From JAGXLC01 sp046545795 (GTDB taxonomy: Bacteria > Bacteroidota > Bacteroidia > Bacteroidales > UBA12077), in assembly GCA_046545795.1 (NCBI GenBank), contig JBKGZD010000106.1, positions 1 through 8,817 of the forward strand: a DNA stretch of 8,817 nucleotides, read 5' to 3'. The notes beneath the pieces were generated by a model. The model saw only the letters and a list, made by a program, of their open reading frames with translations, had not been told where the DNA came from and did no database searches. Of the stretch, positions 1 to 6,524 are shown one piece after another (the first letter of the stretch is position 1; every line of letters starts with the position of its first letter). Both the position numbers and the translations under genes were made by a program.

Positions 1-1106
1 ATGGCATAACCCAAAATTCCCACTGTCAATCCTGAAATAATCACCTCCCTGTTTTTAATAGCACTGGCAATAACGGGGACAAACGGTGGAGAACATACCA
101 GGGCGGTTGATGTAACCATAACTGTGTCCGTATCTACTTTCATTATTGAAGATAGGACAACATGAATAAACAATCCTCCAAAGACAACATATGAAATATA
201 ATAAAAGAGATTCGGGGCAGCCCCGGAAAAATCACTTATATCTGCCATCGAAGCCACAACAAGACTAAATATCAATATAAAATAATTCCCCAGTTCAAAA
301 GTTTTATCTATACGGTTCACCGAAGGTATCAATGACATCAGGATACCAAAGGTTGTAATTACCAGGATAACCACAACCATTTGAGCGCTTTCAGGAAACA
401 ACAAACTCATCCCACCACCTATGCCAAAAATAATGACAGATAAAGCCAAAGCTTTTAGTAGTGGGAAGGCTATTCGTTTTCGGAATATTCCATAATATGG
501 ATCTTGTCCATCCAGTTGCGACATCCTTAAAGTATTACTGTTTTGCCCTTGAGGATACGGGGGCAAAAACCATGAAAAAAAGACCCGTCCTATTGTAATT
601 AAAAATAAAAGATAAAAACTGGATAAAATCATATCATAGGTGTGAGTTATAATATAAATATCCGGGTCCACATTTAGCATCATTTTAAGAGATGCCAGGT
701 TTGGAGTTCCACCCGTATACACACCCACGAGCATTCCTGAGATTTTCCACATCTCTTGCAAACTATCCGTTCTAAACAAGAGGTAACCGCTTGCTACCAC
801 AAAGATAACTCCAATCAAGGCAGCCACCAGGGAAAGCATTGTTTTGCCAGCCATTTTAAACCATGCGCGGATATTTGCGGAAAATAACAAAAGAGGAATA
901 GCGACCGGGACAGTAATTATGGTTAAAATATTTTGTATTTGTTCGCTCCCCTGGGGTAGAATTGAAATATTCCCTATAATAATTCCTGCAGCATAAGCAA
1001 TAACCACTGCACCCAGCTTATTGATCATTGGTATCTTACGGCAAAGATACAAGATTAACATAGGAAAGAACAGATAGAAAATAACCAGAAAAACTTTGGC
1101 TGCCAT
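1..1106 (-). CDS. DUF819 family membrane protein, 3' end cut by window edge
   Basis: I read this frame by translating the reverse complement from the ATG at 1106. It stays open for 368 codons to the left edge, so it is partial, probably lacking only the last few dozen residues. It is a polytopic membrane protein with hydrophobic segments throughout. Recognisable DUF819 (YjcL-like) blocks are PLLLFSANIRAW (71-82), GGTPNL (132-137), GNYFILIFSLVVASMAD (about 273-289) and SPPFVPVIASAIKNRE (339-354). The last block is followed by a second hydrophobic stretch that ends in LGYA at the edge. The family is conserved but uncharacterised. From memory, Bacteroidota copies often sit near murein-peptide recycling genes, which suggests transport, but nothing here proves a substrate. 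It lies 72 bp downstream of fabI on the same strand and may be read from the fabI promoter. I saw no convincing promoter of its own. Family assignment is firm; function is unknown. Confidence 0.88.
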   Translation of the reverse strand, partial: MAAKVFLVIFYLFFPMLILYLCRKIPMINKLGAVVIAYAAGIIIGNISILPQGSEQIQNILTIITVPVAIPLLLFSANIRAWFKMAGKTMLSLVAALIGVIFVVASGYLLFRTDSLQEMWKISGMLVGVYTGGTPNLASLKMMLNVDPDIYIITHTYDMILSSFYLLFLITIGRVFFSWFLPPYPQGQNSNTLRMSQLDGQDPYYGIFRKRIAFPLLKALALSVIIFGIGGGMSLLFPESAQMVVVILVITTFGILMSLIPSVNRIDKTFELGNYFILIFSLVVASMADISDFSGAAPNLFYYISYVVFGGLFIHVVLSSIMKVDTDTVMVTSTALVCSPPFVPVIASAIKNREVIISGLTVGILGYA

Positions 1107-1178
1107 ATAGTTTTCATTTATTCCACAAAAATGGCAATTTTTCTGAAATTAATGTTCTATTGTCCAACTGTTTTTTAG

Positions 1179-2033
1179 CTATTCCTCATCTTCTTCTTTG
1201 CAATCGCTGATATCATCCAGGTTCTTATTGTAAACTGCCATTGCCCTGTGACTCATGCCCATGCTTGAGAATCCACCGTCATGATAAAGATTTTGCATTG
1301 TTACTTTCCTGGTAAGGTCAGAAAACAGAGCAATACAATAATTGGCACATTCTTCGGCGGTTGCATTTCCAAGTGGAGACATTCGTTCGGAAAAATCCAG
1401 CAAACCTTCAAATCCCTTAACCCCTGAACCTGCGGTGGTTGGTGTAGGTGATTGTGAAAGGGTATTAATTCTTATCTTTTTGTCTCTTCCATAAATATAC
1501 CCAAAACTTCGTGCTATAGACTCCAGTAATGCTTTTGCATCTGCCATATCATTATAACCATAAAGAGTACGTTGGGCAGCCACATAAGAAAGCGCTACCA
1601 CTGACCCCCATTCTTTGATGGTATCCAGTTTCCTGGCTGTCTGCAGGAGTTTATGAAATGACAGAGCGGATACATCAAGGGTCTTATGAAAATACTCATA
1701 ATTTGTAGCATCATAGGTATTTCCCTTTCTTACATTAGGCGACATACCAATGGAATGGAGAATAAAATCAACTTTCTCACCAAAAAATTCAATGGATTGC
1801 TCAAACAATTCTTCGATATCTTCAACTTTTGTGGCATCAGCAGGGATTACCTTTGTATTGAGTTTTTCTGCAAGTTCTTTAATATTCCCCATACGAATGG
1901 ATACCGGGGCGTTTGTCAGAATAACTTCTGCTCCCTCTTCATAGGCTCTTTCAGCCACCTGCCAGGCAATGGATTTCTCATTCAAAGCCCCGAAGATTAT
2001 TCCTTTCTTGCCTTTTAATAAACTACATGCCAT
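1179..2033 (-). CDS. fabI: Enoyl-[acyl-carrier-protein] reductase (NADH), FabI
   Basis: The product is a 284-residue short-chain dehydrogenase/reductase that catalyses the last step of each fatty-acid elongation cycle, reducing trans-2-enoyl-ACP in the cytoplasm. The N-terminal nucleotide-binding region reads KGIIFGALNEKSIAW (about 10-24), the FabI form in which the SIAW segment replaces the classical glycine-rich loop. The catalytic pair Tyr150 / Tyr160-x6-Lys167 is present with the same 10-residue spacing between tyrosines as E. coli Tyr146/Tyr156 and Lys163. The substrate-binding loop SQSPTPTTAGSGVKGF (193-208) and the C-terminal HDGGFSSMGM (251-260) also match FabI. The protein ends in a short acidic tail (KEEDEE). 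The length is slightly above the ~262 of E. coli, which is usual for this phylum. It starts 62 bp after recN, has its own TATTTTTG element upstream, and an AT-only inverted repeat in its leader. It is the triclosan/isoniazid-type target family. Confidence 0.96.
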   Translation of the reverse strand: MACSLLKGKKGIIFGALNEKSIAWQVAERAYEEGAEVILTNAPVSIRMGNIKELAEKLNTKVIPADATKVEDIEELFEQSIEFFGEKVDFILHSIGMSPNVRKGNTYDATNYEYFHKTLDVSALSFHKLLQTARKLDTIKEWGSVVALSYVAAQRTLYGYNDMADAKALLESIARSFGYIYGRDKKIRINTLSQSPTPTTAGSGVKGFEGLLDFSERMSPLGNATAEECANYCIALFSDLTRKVTMQNLYHDGGFSSMGMSHRAMAVYNKNLDDISDCKEEDEE

Positions 2034-2038
2034 AACGA

Positions 2039-2057
2039 TTATATTTTTTTAATATAA
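2039..2057 (-). promoter_or_regulatory. AT-only inverted repeat in the fabI leader
   Basis: TTATATT and AATATAA form a perfect 7-bp inverted repeat with a 5-base loop, ending five bases before the fabI ATG. It would lie inside the predicted 5' untranslated region, just downstream of the -7 element. It could be an operator half-site pair or a weak RNA hairpin over the ribosome-binding region. Since it contains only A and T in AT-rich DNA, chance is a real alternative. Confidence 0.3.
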
Positions 2058-2064
2058 GTGGATA

Positions 2065-2072
2065 CAAAAATA
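2065..2072 (-). promoter_or_regulatory. Candidate fabI promoter, -7 element TATTTTTG
   Basis: An exact match to the Bacteroidota -7 consensus TAnnTTTG lies 31 bases upstream of the fabI ATG, giving a predicted leader of roughly 25-30 nt. No good TTTG lies at 19-21 bases further upstream, so the -33 part is weak. It would let fabI be transcribed apart from recN, which makes sense for an essential gene downstream of a repair gene. Confidence 0.45.
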
Positions 2073-2095
2073 TAGCCTTAATGTTTGATATTATT

Positions 2096-3754
2096 TCAGG
2101 TAGTTTTCAAAAATTCTTTCGCATTCTGGAGAGCGGTATCTGTTAATTGCTCACCACTAAGCATTTTTGCAATCTCTTTAACACGCTCCTCATAATTTAA
2201 TTTTCGGATATTGGTATAAGTGGTATTGTTTTTATCTTCTTTATAAACCAGGAACTGACTATCACCTTTACTTGCAATCTGGGGCAGATGTGTAATATTC
2301 ATCACCTGAATTTTCCCGGACATTTTCTGCATGATATTGCCCATTTTATCTGCAATTTCCCCTGATGTCCCTGAATCAATCTCATCAAAAATTATTGTTG
2401 GTAATGAAGTTGATTCTGCGATCAAAGATTTCAAACTTAACATAACTCTGGACAATTCACCTCCCGAGGCAACTTTTGAAATATCTTCGGGAGCAAAGCT
2501 TTTATTTGCACTAAATAAAAACTGAATACGGTCTGTCCCGTGTGGCGTGAAATCTTCAGTATTCTCATGCCTGATTTGAAAAGTAGCATTCGGAATACCA
2601 AGATCTACAAGCATATTCGTAATTTGCTTCTCGATTGAAGGAATAGCCTGCTTTCGGTTCCCGGATAATTTATCACTTAATTGATTGAGTTTTTGTTTCT
2701 TCTCTTCCAAATCCTTTTTGATCTCATCTAATCTAAAATCCATATTATCAATCTCGTTGATCTTCTTCTCCAACTCATCTTTAATTGAAATCAATTCCGA
2801 TACACTGCTTACATTATGCTTATGTTGCAGGCTATAGATTTCATCCAGTCGTTCTCGCAAAAATTCAATTCTCTGAGGATCATGTTCAATATCTTCATTG
2901 ATTACATCCAGTTCATTGGATATATCCTGTATTTCAATGTATGTGCTTTCAACTCTCTCACTTAAATCTTTTACTTTAGGAAAGAAACCGAGAATTTTTT
3001 TCAGAGATTCGCTGGTTTCTCTCATCTTGTTGAGCACAGAATCATTTTCATTTGTTAATAAATGCAATGCATTAGAAAGATGATGTTTAATTTCTTCAGA
3101 GTGATTCAGTGTCTCCAGTTCATTTTCCAGTTCTTCCTGTTCATTTTCAGATAAATTAGCCTTCTCAAGCTGATCGTACTGAAACTGGTAATAATCCAGG
3201 TCTGCTTTAGACTGCTCTGATTGGCTTTTTAACTGTTGGAATTCCTTCTCAACTTTCCTGAATTCTTTATATAAGGATTTATATTCCTGCAAAAGATCTT
3301 TATGTTCTGCATATGCATCAATAACACTTAGATGAAAAGAATTATCTTTTAAAATGAGGTTTTGATGTTGAGAATGAATATCAACGAGGTAGTTTCCAAG
3401 GTCCTTTAATACTTTAATATTCACCGGGGTATCATTAACAAAAGCCCTTGATTTTCCATTACTGTTGATTTCTCGTCTTATAATTGTTTCAGAATCGTAA
3501 TCCAAATCGTGATAATTGAATATTGAGCGGAGGTTATAATTTTCAATATTAAAAGATGCTTCAACAATACATTTTTTGTTTTCATCCTTTAACATACTTG
3601 TATCAGCACGATTACCCAAAATTAAAGATAGAGCGCCCACCAAAATAGATTTTCCTGCGCCTGTTTCCCCGGTTATGGTTGTAAAACCCGGTTCAAACTC
3701 TATTTCAACATTATCAATTAGGGCGTAATTTTGGATTTTTAAAGTTTGAAACAT
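2096..3754 (-). CDS. recN: DNA repair protein RecN
   Basis: RecN is an SMC-like ATPase that acts early in double-strand break repair, holding broken DNA together for RecA-dependent recombination. The 552-residue product, close to the 553 of E. coli, has an N-terminal half-ATPase with Walker A GETGAGKS (29-36), a long coiled coil (about 150-375) rich in Glu, Lys, Gln and Leu, and a C-terminal half-ATPase with the ABC signature ASGGELSR (429-436), Walker B TIIFDEIDSG (453-462) and the THLPQIA switch (488-494). I chose the ATG at 3754 because MFQTLKIQNYALID is the normal RecN N terminus. The same frame is open to an ATG at 3838, but that adds 28 residues unlike RecN and would run through the promoter candidate. 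RecN is followed 62 bp later by fabI and preceded by a 187-bp gap after porD. Confidence 0.97.
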   Translation of the reverse strand: MFQTLKIQNYALIDNVEIEFEPGFTTITGETGAGKSILVGALSLILGNRADTSMLKDENKKCIVEASFNIENYNLRSIFNYHDLDYDSETIIRREINSNGKSRAFVNDTPVNIKVLKDLGNYLVDIHSQHQNLILKDNSFHLSVIDAYAEHKDLLQEYKSLYKEFRKVEKEFQQLKSQSEQSKADLDYYQFQYDQLEKANLSENEQEELENELETLNHSEEIKHHLSNALHLLTNENDSVLNKMRETSESLKKILGFFPKVKDLSERVESTYIEIQDISNELDVINEDIEHDPQRIEFLRERLDEIYSLQHKHNVSSVSELISIKDELEKKINEIDNMDFRLDEIKKDLEEKKQKLNQLSDKLSGNRKQAIPSIEKQITNMLVDLGIPNATFQIRHENTEDFTPHGTDRIQFLFSANKSFAPEDISKVASGGELSRVMLSLKSLIAESTSLPTIIFDEIDSGTSGEIADKMGNIMQKMSGKIQVMNITHLPQIASKGDSQFLVYKEDKNNTTYTNIRKLNYEERVKEIAKMLSGEQLTDTALQNAKEFLKTT

Positions 3755-3808
3755 ATGAAAAAATTTTATCCGGTGCTTTTTATCGGAAAAACAACATAAA
3801 AATAAAGA

Positions 3809-3839
3809 TAAAATTAATATGCGGCACTCCAAAGTCAAA
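3809..3839 (-). promoter_or_regulatory. Candidate recN promoter (TTTG-N19-TAATTTTA)
   Basis: On the minus strand TTTG (3839-3836) is separated by 19 bases from TAATTTTA (3816-3809), which matches the Bacteroidota consensus TTTG-N19/21-TAnnTTTG except for the final base. The predicted transcript would start near 3804, giving a leader of about 50 nt before the ATG at 3754. This splits recN-fabI from the bamD-porD genes upstream. No LexA-type palindrome was recognised beside it. Confidence 0.5.
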
Positions 3840-3941
3840 ATATTTATTCATAGATTATTTTTAGTTGTTCATAGGTCATATGGACTTTTCATACAAAATT
3901 ACTTAAGAATAAAGGCAACCCAATGAAGCATTATCATTCCC

Positions 3942-4841
3942 TTATTGTTGTGTAATTTTCTCATACCGATCACTTCGGGAAGCATCGATTTCCGATAATA
4001 TTTCATAAACTCTTTTGACCTGGTTATTATCTCCTTCTGAGAATACATTAATGAATTCGTCGGATTTGGTTTCCACAAGCAGATTCAGGTAGTATAGATA
4101 TGGATCAGGCCTTTCTCTGAATACTTTTTGAAGCAATTCCAGTGAAGTTATAATATTTTGCCTTGCCCTGGAAGGGTTGTCATGCATTTTGTCGAGTCCC
4201 TCCCTGTGATAGCGGTAAACAAATTCCCTTGCTTCCGAATATCCGCCATCCAGTGCATTTTCCACAAACCAGTAGCGATTTTTGCGACTCTCATAAGATT
4301 TCCACCCATCATACTTTGAATTCTGAGCTTCATTCACAACTTTCTCTGCATTTTTAAAATGAGGGTTTCCTCCTTCAGGAGAAAATGAATCATAGTCCAT
4401 TCCCAGAATTACATAAGCATAGTATGCCAGTATTGATGTTAAATTCGATTTGTAAGAGTTGATATCAAATTCAAGAGGCTCATTCTCCTGATAAGTAAAA
4501 GTTAGATCATTATCTTTATTATGGATAAGTGTTGTACTGTAAGAAGAATTATAAACAGGTCTTCTGGAACTCACTTGTATTGAACCACTGAACTCATCGC
4601 CTGACCGTTCTTTAAGATTCAATAGTATTTTACACTCAATTCGTTCATTTGACTCAAATTCATCATCAGTCCAAATCGTATTATTCATAAATTCAGTTAT
4701 TTCCTCCTGCAGTGTTCTGAAAACTTCTTTATTGGTACCTTGAATCTGAGAGGCAGTGACCTGTACATTACAACGTAACTCCTGCGTAAATGCAGAAACA
4801 GAAAACAGTCCAAAGAAAAATACGATGATTATCTTCTTCAT
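3942..4841 (-). CDS. porD: DUF4835 family exported protein, type IX secretion protein PorD
   Basis: The 299-residue product begins with a clear Sec signal peptide (MKKIIIVFFFGLFSVSAFTQ), probably cleaved around residues 16-20. The Cys at 24 is not in a lipobox, so it should be periplasmic rather than a lipoprotein. The DUF4835 hallmarks are QELRCNVQV (20-28), SQIQGTN (31-37), NERIECKILLNL (65-76), SSRRPVYNSSY (91-101), DYDSFSPEGG (149-158) and KNRYWFVENAL (187-197). Cys24 and Cys70 are the only cysteines of the mature part and could form a disulfide. Recent annotation, as I recall it, names this family PorD, a type IX secretion component, but its molecular role is poorly defined and no other T9SS gene lies in this window. 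The family usually sits between coaBC and recN, as it does here. No promoter was found in the 114-bp gap upstream, so it is probably read through from coaBC. Confidence 0.88.
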   Translation of the reverse strand: MKKIIIVFFFGLFSVSAFTQELRCNVQVTASQIQGTNKEVFRTLQEEITEFMNNTIWTDDEFESNERIECKILLNLKERSGDEFSGSIQVSSRRPVYNSSYSTTLIHNKDNDLTFTYQENEPLEFDINSYKSNLTSILAYYAYVILGMDYDSFSPEGGNPHFKNAEKVVNEAQNSKYDGWKSYESRKNRYWFVENALDGGYSEAREFVYRYHREGLDKMHDNPSRARQNIITSLELLQKVFRERPDPYLYYLNLLVETKSDEFINVFSEGDNNQVKRVYEILSEIDASRSDRYEKITQQ

Positions 4842-4878
4842 ATATTGGTATTTAATTTTTCCAAGGTCATTACTATTC

Positions 4879-4928
4879 AGCTAAGAGGTGTCTAAAAAGG
4901 TGTTTATGACTGTTTTATCTGCTTAGCT
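4879..4928. repeat. Small inverted repeat AGCTAAG/CTTAGCT in the coaBC-porD gap
   Basis: AGCTAAG (4879-4885) and CTTAGCT (4922-4928) are exact inverted copies bounding a 50-bp segment in a gap that is otherwise tight in this gene cluster. Just outside lie two near-identical direct repeats, AGGTCATTA (4864-4872) and AGGTCAATA (4937-4945). The arrangement resembles a tiny mobile-element remnant or an mRNA hairpin between coaBC and porD. The arms are short and the loop long (36 bases), so it may be chance. Confidence 0.3.
4883..4910. repeat. ~28-bp repeated element, copy 1
   Basis: This stretch (AAGAGGTGTCTAAAAAGG and on to TTATGAC) aligns with 8762-8789 at 22 identical positions out of 29 columns with two single-base gaps. 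The core AAGAGG(C)TGTCT resembles, from memory, terminal sequences of Bacteroidota insertion sequences (GAGGCTGTCTC type). No transposase fragment is next to it, so at most it is a remnant or a miniature element. Confidence 0.35.
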
Positions 4929-4955
4929 TTTCAGCCAGGTCAATAATTTTCAAAT

Positions 4956-6164
4956 CTATTCGCCTGACTCATATTCCATAATTTTTGAAACAATATCCTT
5001 AGCAACTTTCTTTTTTGATTTCAACTCAAAATCAAAGGATTTATTATGCTTATCTATAATTTTAATTTTATTGGTATCCACCTGGAAACCTGCCCCCTCT
5101 TCTTTCAACGAGTTTAAAACAATAAAGTCCAAATTCTTCGATTTTATCTTGTTTTTTGCATTTTCCTCTTCGTTATCTGTTTCCAGTGCAAATCCCACCA
5201 GTAACTGCTGTTCTTTTTTTATCTCTCCTAATTTCCTGGCTATATCTTTTGTAGGCAACAATTCCAGGTTTACATTCTCATTTCCTCTTTTTACTTTATT
5301 ATGTTTAGTTTTTCGAGGTTTAAAATCACTTACAGCAGCAGACAGAACAGCTCCATCCATTCCTGTAAACCGGGATACAACCTCCTGGTACATCTCTTCT
5401 GCAGTCTGAACATGTATAACTTCTATTGATTCTCCATGAATTTTTATATCTGTTGGGCCGGTAACCAGAATAACTTCTGCGCCTTGTTCGCTTAATTGCT
5501 CAGCAATAGCAAAACCCATTTTGCCAGAGGAGAAATTACCGATAAACCTTACAGGATCTATAGGCTCATATGTTGGGCCAGCGGTAACAATAAACTTCTT
5601 ACCGTTTAGTTTTTTTTTTGGCTGAAAGAAATCAATAACTTTCTCAAGGATCACCTGGGGCTCTTCCATTCTGCCTTTACCGGACAAACCACTTGCTAAC
5701 TCTCCGGTAGCAGGTTCAATGAATAAATTCCCATATGATTTAAGGGTTTCAATATTTTTCAAATTAGAGGGATGCTGGTACATATCAAGGTCCATTGCAG
5801 GGGCAATCATAACCTTGCATTTTGCAGACAGGTAAGTTGTAAGCAACAGATTATCGGCCACTCCATTGGCCATTTTTCCCATGGTATTCGCAGTTGCAGG
5901 GGCAACAAGGTATAAATCTGCCCATTCGCCAAGATTAACATGGCTGTTCCACTCACCATTTTCGGGATTAAAAAAATCCACCAGGATTGGATTTTTAGAG
6001 AGCGTTGCCATTGTCAGTGGTGTTATAAACTCCCTGGCATATTCTGTCATTATTATTTTGACATCCGCTCCCTCTTTGACCAATAACCTAACAAGCATAG
6101 CAGCCTTATAAGCTGCTATGCTACCGGTAATTCCAAGAAGAATATTTTTGTTTTTTAATAACAT
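4956..6164 (-). CDS. coaBC: Bifunctional phosphopantothenoylcysteine decarboxylase / phosphopantothenate-cysteine ligase
   Basis: The enzyme joins 4'-phosphopantothenate to cysteine (CoaB half) and decarboxylates the product to phosphopantetheine (CoaC half), two steps of coenzyme A synthesis. The 402-residue length matches the family (about 406 in E. coli). The N-terminal flavoprotein half has GITGSIAAYK (11-20), the catalytic His75 in NSHVNLGEWAD, and VAPATANTMGKMANGVADN (87-105). The CoaB half begins near residue 187 with FIVTAGPTYEPIDP (191-204), then NFSSGKMG (210-217), SAAVSDF (275-281), the lysines of NKVKR (289-293) and LLVGFALETD (321-330). Two CoaC positions are unusual against E. 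coli: PAMD at 122-125 has Asp125 where the motif has Asn, and ELASG at 155-159 has Ser158 where E. coli has the reactive Cys158. Both may be typical of the phylum. It starts 11 bp after the omega gene, so the two are almost certainly co-transcribed. Confidence 0.96.
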   Translation of the reverse strand: MLLKNKNILLGITGSIAAYKAAMLVRLLVKEGADVKIIMTEYAREFITPLTMATLSKNPILVDFFNPENGEWNSHVNLGEWADLYLVAPATANTMGKMANGVADNLLLTTYLSAKCKVMIAPAMDLDMYQHPSNLKNIETLKSYGNLFIEPATGELASGLSGKGRMEEPQVILEKVIDFFQPKKKLNGKKFIVTAGPTYEPIDPVRFIGNFSSGKMGFAIAEQLSEQGAEVILVTGPTDIKIHGESIEVIHVQTAEEMYQEVVSRFTGMDGAVLSAAVSDFKPRKTKHNKVKRGNENVNLELLPTKDIARKLGEIKKEQQLLVGFALETDNEEENAKNKIKSKNLDFIVLNSLKEEGAGFQVDTNKIKIIDKHNKSFDFELKSKKKVAKDIVSKIMEYESGE

Positions 6165-6175
6165 TCTGTTATTGA

Positions 6176-6523
6176 TTACTCCTCGTCACTTGCAGTATGT
6201 TCATTCCCAGTTTTTGGATTTCTGTAATAAATCTTCCCTTCCACAAACTCCTGTAGCGCAATTAACGTGGGCTTAGGTAATCTTTCATAAAATTTTGAAA
6301 TCTCGATCTGCTCTTTGTTTTCAAAGATTTCTTCCAGATTATCTGTATAGGAAGCAAATTCTTCTAATTTGCTATTCAGTTCTTCCTTGAGCTCAGCTGA
6401 AATCTGATTGGCTCTTTTCGAAATAATCACAGTTGCTTCGTAAATATTATCCACCCCTTTCTCAAGTTGTTTTATATCCCGGGTGATAGTATTTGTAGCA
6501 GCGTTTGTTTTTTTATAATCCAT
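6176..6523 (-). CDS. rpoZ: DNA-directed RNA polymerase omega subunit, Bacteroidota type
   Basis: The 115-residue product matches the Bacteroidota version of omega, the small subunit that helps assemble and stabilise the beta' subunit of RNA polymerase. The recognisable parts are the omega core VIISKRANQIS (32-42), corresponding to the VAARRARQ region of E. coli, and PKPTLIALQEF (83-93), corresponding to the TVIALREI helix. The middle is rich in Glu and Lys and the tail is acidic. I chose the ATG at 6523: MDYKKTNAATNTITRDI is the usual start in this family, and it lies one base after the bamD stop (TAA-G-ATG). A GTG at 6535 is in frame but would add only four residues and overlap bamD. The tight junctions with bamD and coaBC indicate one transcript and probably translational coupling. 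Confidence 0.88.
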   Translation of the reverse strand: MDYKKTNAATNTITRDIKQLEKGVDNIYEATVIISKRANQISAELKEELNSKLEEFASYTDNLEEIFENKEQIEISKFYERLPKPTLIALQEFVEGKIYYRNPKTGNEHTASDEE

Positions 6524-6524
6524 C

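Noticed and set aside
213..225. GC-rich palindrome CGGGGC-A-GCCCCG
   Set aside because: It lies inside the DUF819 coding frame, encodes ordinary residues (SGAAPN region) and has no room for a hairpin loop, so it is probably codon coincidence.
1107..1178. Promoter for the DUF819 gene (CATTTTTG upstream of its ATG)
   Set aside because: The first consensus base is wrong and no TTTG lies at 19-21 bases upstream, so it is too weak to list.
3755..3838. N-terminal extension of recN from the in-frame ATG at 3838
   Set aside because: The added 28 residues do not resemble RecN, and the extension covers the promoter candidate. MFQTLKIQNYALID at 3754 is the normal family start.
4915..4968. Short open stretch just past the coaBC stop reading VRRIDLKIIDLAEKLSR
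   Set aside because: It looks protein-like but is only 17 codons, has no start codon and opens right after a stop. It is within chance and not evidence of a frameshift, since CoaBC already has its full length.
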